Source: an uncultured Oscillibacter sp. (GTDB lineage: Bacteria > Bacillota > Clostridia > Oscillospirales > Oscillospiraceae). Taken from it: a stretch of DNA of 8,955 nucleotides. A program made the position numbers and the translations under genes. This document shows, one piece after another, positions 5,830 through 8,955 of this stretch. Positions within the stretch are counted from its first letter, which is position 1, and the number at the start of each line of letters is the position of its first letter. The stretch lies in NCBI GenBank assembly GCA_947245315.1, contig CAMXNV010000084.1, forward strand, positions 1-8,955, in the 5' to 3' direction. The notes below the pieces were generated by a model. That model saw only the letters and a program-made list of their open reading frames with translations, ran no database searches and was not told where the DNA came from.

Positions 5830-6342
5830 ATGATCGCCAGAAACGAAACCATCTTCAAGTGGTCCCTGTATGCCGGGGCCACTCTCCTCTGCCTCCTCTT
5901 TCAAGGGGGGCTGCTCCAGCGCCTGGAATTCTGGGGGGTCATCCCCTTTCTCTACCCGCTGCTGGCGGCCATCCCCGCCACCTTTGAGGGCCCCCTGGCG
6001 GGGACGATCTTCTCCCTGATCCTGGGCCTCCTCTGCGACCTGCTCCTCCCGGGCCCCATCCCCTGTCTCTACACCCTGGTCTTCCCCCTGGCGGGCCTGG
6101 GCGCGGGGCTGCTGGCCCAGAGCTGGCTGCCCGCCGGGTTTCTCTGTTCCTCCGTGTCCGCCGTGCTGGCCTTTGCCCTCACCGACGGGTTCCACTGCCT
6201 CCTGCTCTGGATGCTGGGCAAGGCCGCCTGGCAGGCCGGGGCCCTCTTGACCCTGCGGGAGTTCTGCGTAACCTACCCCCTGGTCTTTCCCCTGACCCTG
6301 CTCTATCGCTCGGTCTACCTGCGCACCCGCAAGGACGACTGA
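5830..6342 (+). CDS. mreD: Rod shape-determining protein MreD
   Basis: MreD is a small polytopic membrane protein of the elongasome that binds MreC and helps position the wall-synthesis complex. The 170-residue product is very hydrophobic, with about five or six membrane segments (near residues 10-28, 37-52, 55-74, 78-98, 103-130 and 148-160). It carries the MreD-like stretch FSLILGLLCDLLLPGPIPCLYTLVFPLAGLGAG (61-93), in which GLxxDLL resembles the conserved family feature. The C-terminus is short, charged and probably cytoplasmic (RTRKDD). The ATG at 5830 follows GGAGGT (5818-5823), placed at the optimal distance. It begins 13 bases after mreC and ends 44 bases before the PBP gene, so the three form one operon. 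Sequence divergence is high in this family, so the call relies on topology plus context. Confidence 0.9.
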   Translation: MIARNETIFKWSLYAGATLLCLLFQGGLLQRLEFWGVIPFLYPLLAAIPATFEGPLAGTIFSLILGLLCDLLLPGPIPCLYTLVFPLAGLGAGLLAQSWLPAGFLCSSVSAVLAFALTDGFHCLLLWMLGKAAWQAGALLTLREFCVTYPLVFPLTLLYRSVYLRTRKDD

Positions 6343-6386
6343 GAGAATCCCCCCGCCTATTGTTTATCCCAAAGAAAGGCGCCCCT

Positions 6387-8567
6387 ATGGATCGCAAAGA
6401 AATGCAGAATACAAGGCTCTACCTGCTGGCCGCCTTCCTGGTGCTGGCCCTGGTGGCCTACCTCTTCGTGCTCTACGACGTCCAGGTGATTCACCACGAC
6501 GACTATGCCGCCCAGGCCATCCGCTCCATCGTCCGGACGGAGAAGGTGGAGGCCTCCCGGGGCATCATCACCGACCGGAACGGCAAGCCCCTGGTCTCCA
6601 ACCGCTCCACCTATGACCTGACCTTTGACGCGGCCCTCCTCCCCCCCGGCAGCGACAGCAACGAGGCGATTCTCCGTCTGGTCCAGCTCTGCCAGCAGGA
6701 GGGCGTGGCCTGGAGCGACAACCTCCCCGTCTCCCGGACGGCCCCCTATCGATACACCGTGGACCAGATGGACAGCCAGCAGAAGCAGCGCTTCCTGACC
6801 TACCTCAAGAGCCTGGGCCCCTGCGAGGAGGCCCTGGGCCAGTATCTCCTCCGCCACCCCGACGCCGTCACGCCCCCGGAGCCCGAAGAGGGCGAGGAGG
6901 AGGCCCCTCCCCTGGAGGAGCTCCCCCTGGAGGAGCGGGCGGAGAAGCTGCTGGACTGCCTCACCGCCGCCGACCTGACGGCGGAGCTGCTGACGGACTC
7001 CGGCGTCACCCCCGCCAAGCTCATGAACGAGATGCGCAAAAAGCTGGGCATTCCCGAGGACTACACCCTCACCCAGGCCCGGATGGTCCTGGGGGTTCAG
7101 TACGAGCTCTCCGTCCGGAAGCTGGACAACTACGAGGCCTACGTCCTGGCTCAGGACATCGACACCCCCTTCATCTCCCTCCTCAGCGACGGGAACTACG
7201 CCGGGGCCAAGGTGACCCGCTCCTCCGTCCGGGAGTACGAGACCACCTGCGCCGCCCACGTCCTGGGCTACGTGGGCAGCATCACCATAGAAGACAACTA
7301 CCCCTCCCTGAAAAAGAAGGGCTATGACTACGACGATCTGATCGGAAGAGAGGGCGCGGAGCTGGCCTTTGAGGACTATCTCAAGGGCAAGGACGGCCGC
7401 CGGGTGGTGGCCACCAACAACGAGGGCAAGGTCACCGGGGAATACTATTCCACGGAGCCCGAGCCCGGCAACATTGTGGAGCTGACCATCGACCTGGACT
7501 TCCAGGCCCAGGTGGAGGGCTTCCTTGAGGAGACCGTCACCCGCTTGAACGCCGACGGGGACGAGAAGCGGGGCGCGGGCGCGGCGGTGATCCAGGTGGG
7601 CACCGGCGAGGTCCTGGCCCTGGCGTCCTATCCCACCTACGATCTCTCCACCTGGCGGCAGGACTTCGCCCAGCTCAACGCGGACCCCCGCACCCCCATG
7701 TACAACCGGGCCGCCATGAACGGCTACCCCCCCGGGTCCACGCTGAAGCCCTTCACCGCCATGGCCGGCCTGCTCAGCGGGAACGTGACCTTGAAGGAGA
7801 AAATCCGTGACACGGGCAAGTGGGTCTATCCCAACGATCCCAACAGCTACTCCAACTGCTGGAAGCACTCCGGCCACGGCCTTTTGAATGTCACCGGGGC
7901 CATTACCAACTCCTGCAACTACTTTTTCTCGGAACTGGGCTACCGTATGCAGATGGACGGCCTCCGCGAGTACCTGGTCCAGTTCGGCCTGGGGGAAAAG
8001 ACGGGCATTGAGATACCCGAGACCGCGGGTCTCCTCCCGGAGAACCCCCAGGGCCAGGACCAGGCCCCCTGGGCCGCCTACGGCCAGGGCTCTCAGCTCT
8101 ACTCCCCTCTCCAGCTTGCCAACTACGTGGCCACTCTGGTCTCCGGGGGCAAGCACTGCCAGGCCCACCTCCTCAAGGCCGCCAAGACCTATGACAACTC
8201 GGAGGTAGTGGCCACGGGGAACACGGAGCCCCTGAACACCATAGAGATCAGCGAGGAAAATCTGAACGCCGTCAAGCTGGGCATGAAGGGCCTGGTGGAG
8301 GGCACCCTGTCCCCCTACTTCCGGAACTGCGTGGTCTCGGCGGGCGCCAAGACCGGCACCTCCCAGGTAGGAGCGGACACAAAGAACCACGGCGTGTTCA
8401 TTTGCTTTGCCCCCTACGACGATCCGGAGATCGCTGTAGCCATCGCCATCGAGCGGGCGGACGCCGGCGCGGCCCTGGCCTCCACGGCGGTGAACATCCT
8501 GAACGCCTACTTCGCCTCCCCCGAAGACGCCTTCGCCGTCACCGGCGAGAACCAACTGCTGCCCTGA
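6387..8567 (+). CDS. mrdA: Class B penicillin-binding protein 2 (elongation transpeptidase)
   Basis: This is a D,D-transpeptidase that cross-links new peptidoglycan during elongation, anchored in the membrane and working with MreC, MreD and a SEDS glycosyltransferase. The 726-residue product has one membrane anchor (about residues 11-30) and the PBP dimerisation motif SRGIITDRNGKPL (57-69). The catalytic domain carries the three penicilloyl-serine motifs: STLK (Ser451, Lys454), SCN (509-511) and KTG (655-657). I start it at the ATG at 6387, with AAAGG at 6375-6379 seven bases upstream, rather than at an in-frame TTG at 6360 that has no ribosome site. A Glu/Pro-rich insert (about 162-187) lies in the N-terminal half, before the transpeptidase domain. 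It follows mreD in the same operon. No rodA or mreB is present in the window. An FtsI-like division role is less likely given the mreCD context. Confidence 0.92.
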   Translation: MDRKEMQNTRLYLLAAFLVLALVAYLFVLYDVQVIHHDDYAAQAIRSIVRTEKVEASRGIITDRNGKPLVSNRSTYDLTFDAALLPPGSDSNEAILRLVQLCQQEGVAWSDNLPVSRTAPYRYTVDQMDSQQKQRFLTYLKSLGPCEEALGQYLLRHPDAVTPPEPEEGEEEAPPLEELPLEERAEKLLDCLTAADLTAELLTDSGVTPAKLMNEMRKKLGIPEDYTLTQARMVLGVQYELSVRKLDNYEAYVLAQDIDTPFISLLSDGNYAGAKVTRSSVREYETTCAAHVLGYVGSITIEDNYPSLKKKGYDYDDLIGREGAELAFEDYLKGKDGRRVVATNNEGKVTGEYYSTEPEPGNIVELTIDLDFQAQVEGFLEETVTRLNADGDEKRGAGAAVIQVGTGEVLALASYPTYDLSTWRQDFAQLNADPRTPMYNRAAMNGYPPGSTLKPFTAMAGLLSGNVTLKEKIRDTGKWVYPNDPNSYSNCWKHSGHGLLNVTGAITNSCNYFFSELGYRMQMDGLREYLVQFGLGEKTGIEIPETAGLLPENPQGQDQAPWAAYGQGSQLYSPLQLANYVATLVSGGKHCQAHLLKAAKTYDNSEVVATGNTEPLNTIEISEENLNAVKLGMKGLVEGTLSPYFRNCVVSAGAKTGTSQVGADTKNHGVFICFAPYDDPEIAVAIAIERADAGAALASTAVNILNAYFASPEDAFAVTGENQLLP

Positions 8568-8598
8568 TACTTTTTCTCGAGAGACTGTAACGACACTT

Positions 8599-8619
8599 AA
8601 ATTTTGCGAAGCGAAATTT
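8599..8619. repeat. A/T-rich hairpin with GAA loop
   Basis: AAATTTTGC (8599-8607) and GCGAAATTT (8611-8619) form a 9-bp stem with one G-U pair, closed by GAA. The downstream strand is not T-rich beyond the stem, so termination would be weak. It is the first structured element after the PBP stop and might still help end the mreCD-PBP transcript. Confidence 0.45.
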
Positions 8620-8729
8620 TAGTGGAGTACGTCCCGAAGGGGAAAAGTATCCAAAAAGAGCTTTCGCGCGTCACGCAGTCTGGAGGTTTATCTAGCTGGT
8701 GCGTCGACAACGTCATTTCTGCTTTTAGA

Positions 8730-8745
8730 TGTTTCACGTGAAACA
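8730..8745. promoter_or_regulatory. parS: parS centromere site (ParB/Spo0J binding)
   Basis: TGTTTCACGTGAAACA is a perfect 16-bp palindrome and matches the bacterial parS consensus. The symmetry extends to 18 bp (8729-8746). In Firmicutes ParB (Spo0J) binds such sites, spreads with CTP, and loads SMC condensin to help organise and separate origins. parS sites are usually confined to the origin-proximal part of the chromosome, so this places the window there. The site is intergenic, within AT-rich sequence, so it is not a coding coincidence. Noc sites (TATTTCCCGGGAAATA in B. subtilis) differ at the centre, so ParB is the better match. Confidence 0.9.
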
Positions 8746-8817
8746 TTTTCTTTGAGGGTTTCTTTTTCAGTCTGCCCCACGCGGAGGGACCCTCTCAGCC
8801 TGATCTGTGCGGAGGAG

Positions 8818-8865
8818 CCCTCTCAGTCTGGCCTACGGCCAGCCAGCTCCCCCAAAGGGGGAGCC
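8818..8865 (-). repeat. Hairpin-pair intergenic repeat, element A
   Basis: The element begins CCCTCTCAG and contains two perfect hairpins: CTGGCC-TAC-GGCCAG (8828-8842) and GCTCCCCC-AAA-GGGGGAGC (8846-8864). On the minus strand it reads GGCTCCCC hairpin, short GC hairpin, then ACTGAGAGGG. This order matches a type of short repeat I associate with intergenic regions of gut Clostridia. It looks like a REP- or MITE-like unit with no coding capacity. A partial copy of its CCCTCTCAG end lies at 8790-8798. Confidence 0.65.
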
Positions 8866-8879
8866 AAGATTCTCAAAAG

Positions 8880-8926
8880 CCTCCCTCTTTGAGGGAGGTG
8901 GCACGGCGAAGCCGTGACGGAGGGAG
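8880..8926 (+). repeat. Hairpin-pair intergenic repeat, element B
   Basis: The element has the same design as element A but lies in the opposite orientation. CCTCCCTC-TTT-GAGGGAGG (8880-8898) is followed by CACGGC-GAA-GCCGTG (8902-8916) and a tail ACGGAGGGAG (8917-8926). Fourteen bases separate it from element A, so the two are head to head. The large-stem, small-stem, purine-rich tail layout is typical of short interspersed repeats I associate with Oscillospiraceae and Faecalibacterium-like genomes. Copy number in this genome cannot be seen here. Confidence 0.7.
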
Positions 8927-8955
8927 TTTTCCAAGGGTTATCCAAGGGGCTGGCT

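Larger units (their letters stand above)
8568..8955. other. Non-coding region after the PBP gene: parS and hairpin repeats
   Basis: I find no supportable gene in these 388 bases. The region holds an A/T-rich hairpin (8599-8619), a perfect parS palindrome (8730-8745), a 9-bp direct repeat CCCTCTCAG (8790-8798 and 8818-8826) and two hairpin-pair repeats (8818-8865 and 8880-8926). Very short open frames exist, including one after TGGAGGTT (8691-8698 region) and one whose MFHVKH product is just the translation of parS. Neither should be annotated as a gene. No strong intrinsic terminator is visible after the PBP stop. Confidence 0.65.

Noticed and set aside
6360..6386. Upstream TTG start for the PBP2 gene
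   Set aside because: There is no ribosome site ahead of it. The ATG at 6387 has AAAGG at proper spacing and gives a normal N-terminus before the membrane anchor.
6357..8555. 732-codon open frame on the minus strand
   Set aside because: It is antisense to the PBP2 gene, whose three catalytic motifs are intact. The translated product is Gly/Val/Leu-rich and resembles no family I know.
8729..8755. Short open frame beginning MFHVKH
   Set aside because: It is simply the parS palindrome read as codons, ends after eight residues and has no ribosome site.

Overview
The window looks like a chromosomal segment of a GC-rich anaerobic Firmicute, most likely an Oscillospiraceae-type gut Clostridium (Flavonifractor/Lawsonibacter-like). 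This is an inference from four things: strong AGGAGG-type ribosome sites, the gene set (ZapA, U32 protein, Maf, MreC, MreD, class B PBP), a perfect Firmicute-type parS site, and short hairpin repeats of a kind I associate with these genomes. All seven supported genes lie on the + strand.

Layout: 1-406 is non-coding and packed with short perfect hairpins, followed by a probable promoter and a hairpin in the leader of zapA. zapA (407-739) overlaps a U32-family gene (736-2796) by four bases. A 402-base AT-rich gap (2797-3198) follows. It carries a degenerate family of AATTATAC-N5-GTAT repeats and a GC-rich hairpin island. A YosS/YncF-type dUTPase (3199-3636) and a GNAT acetyltransferase of lower GC content (3693-4235) come next. 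The last block is maf (4330-4905), mreC (4974-5816), mreD (5830-6342) and a PBP2-type transpeptidase (6387-8567). The final 388 bases hold no credible gene but contain a 16-bp parS palindrome and two adjacent hairpin repeats in opposite orientation.

Function: the window is mainly a cell-shape and division neighbourhood. ZapA supports the FtsZ ring, and MreC, MreD and PBP2 are parts of the elongasome that builds the lateral wall. Maf is a house-cleaning NTP pyrophosphatase that often sits beside mre genes. mreB and radC, which lie between maf and mreC in Bacillus subtilis, are absent here. The dUTPase and GNAT pair looks like a small module set between the division and elongation blocks, behind its own unusual AT-rich control region. 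The parS site suggests the window is on the origin-proximal part of the chromosome. I found no clear new multi-gene system. The best candidates for something undescribed are the AT-rich repeat array before the dUTPase and the hairpin-dense leader region at 118-260.
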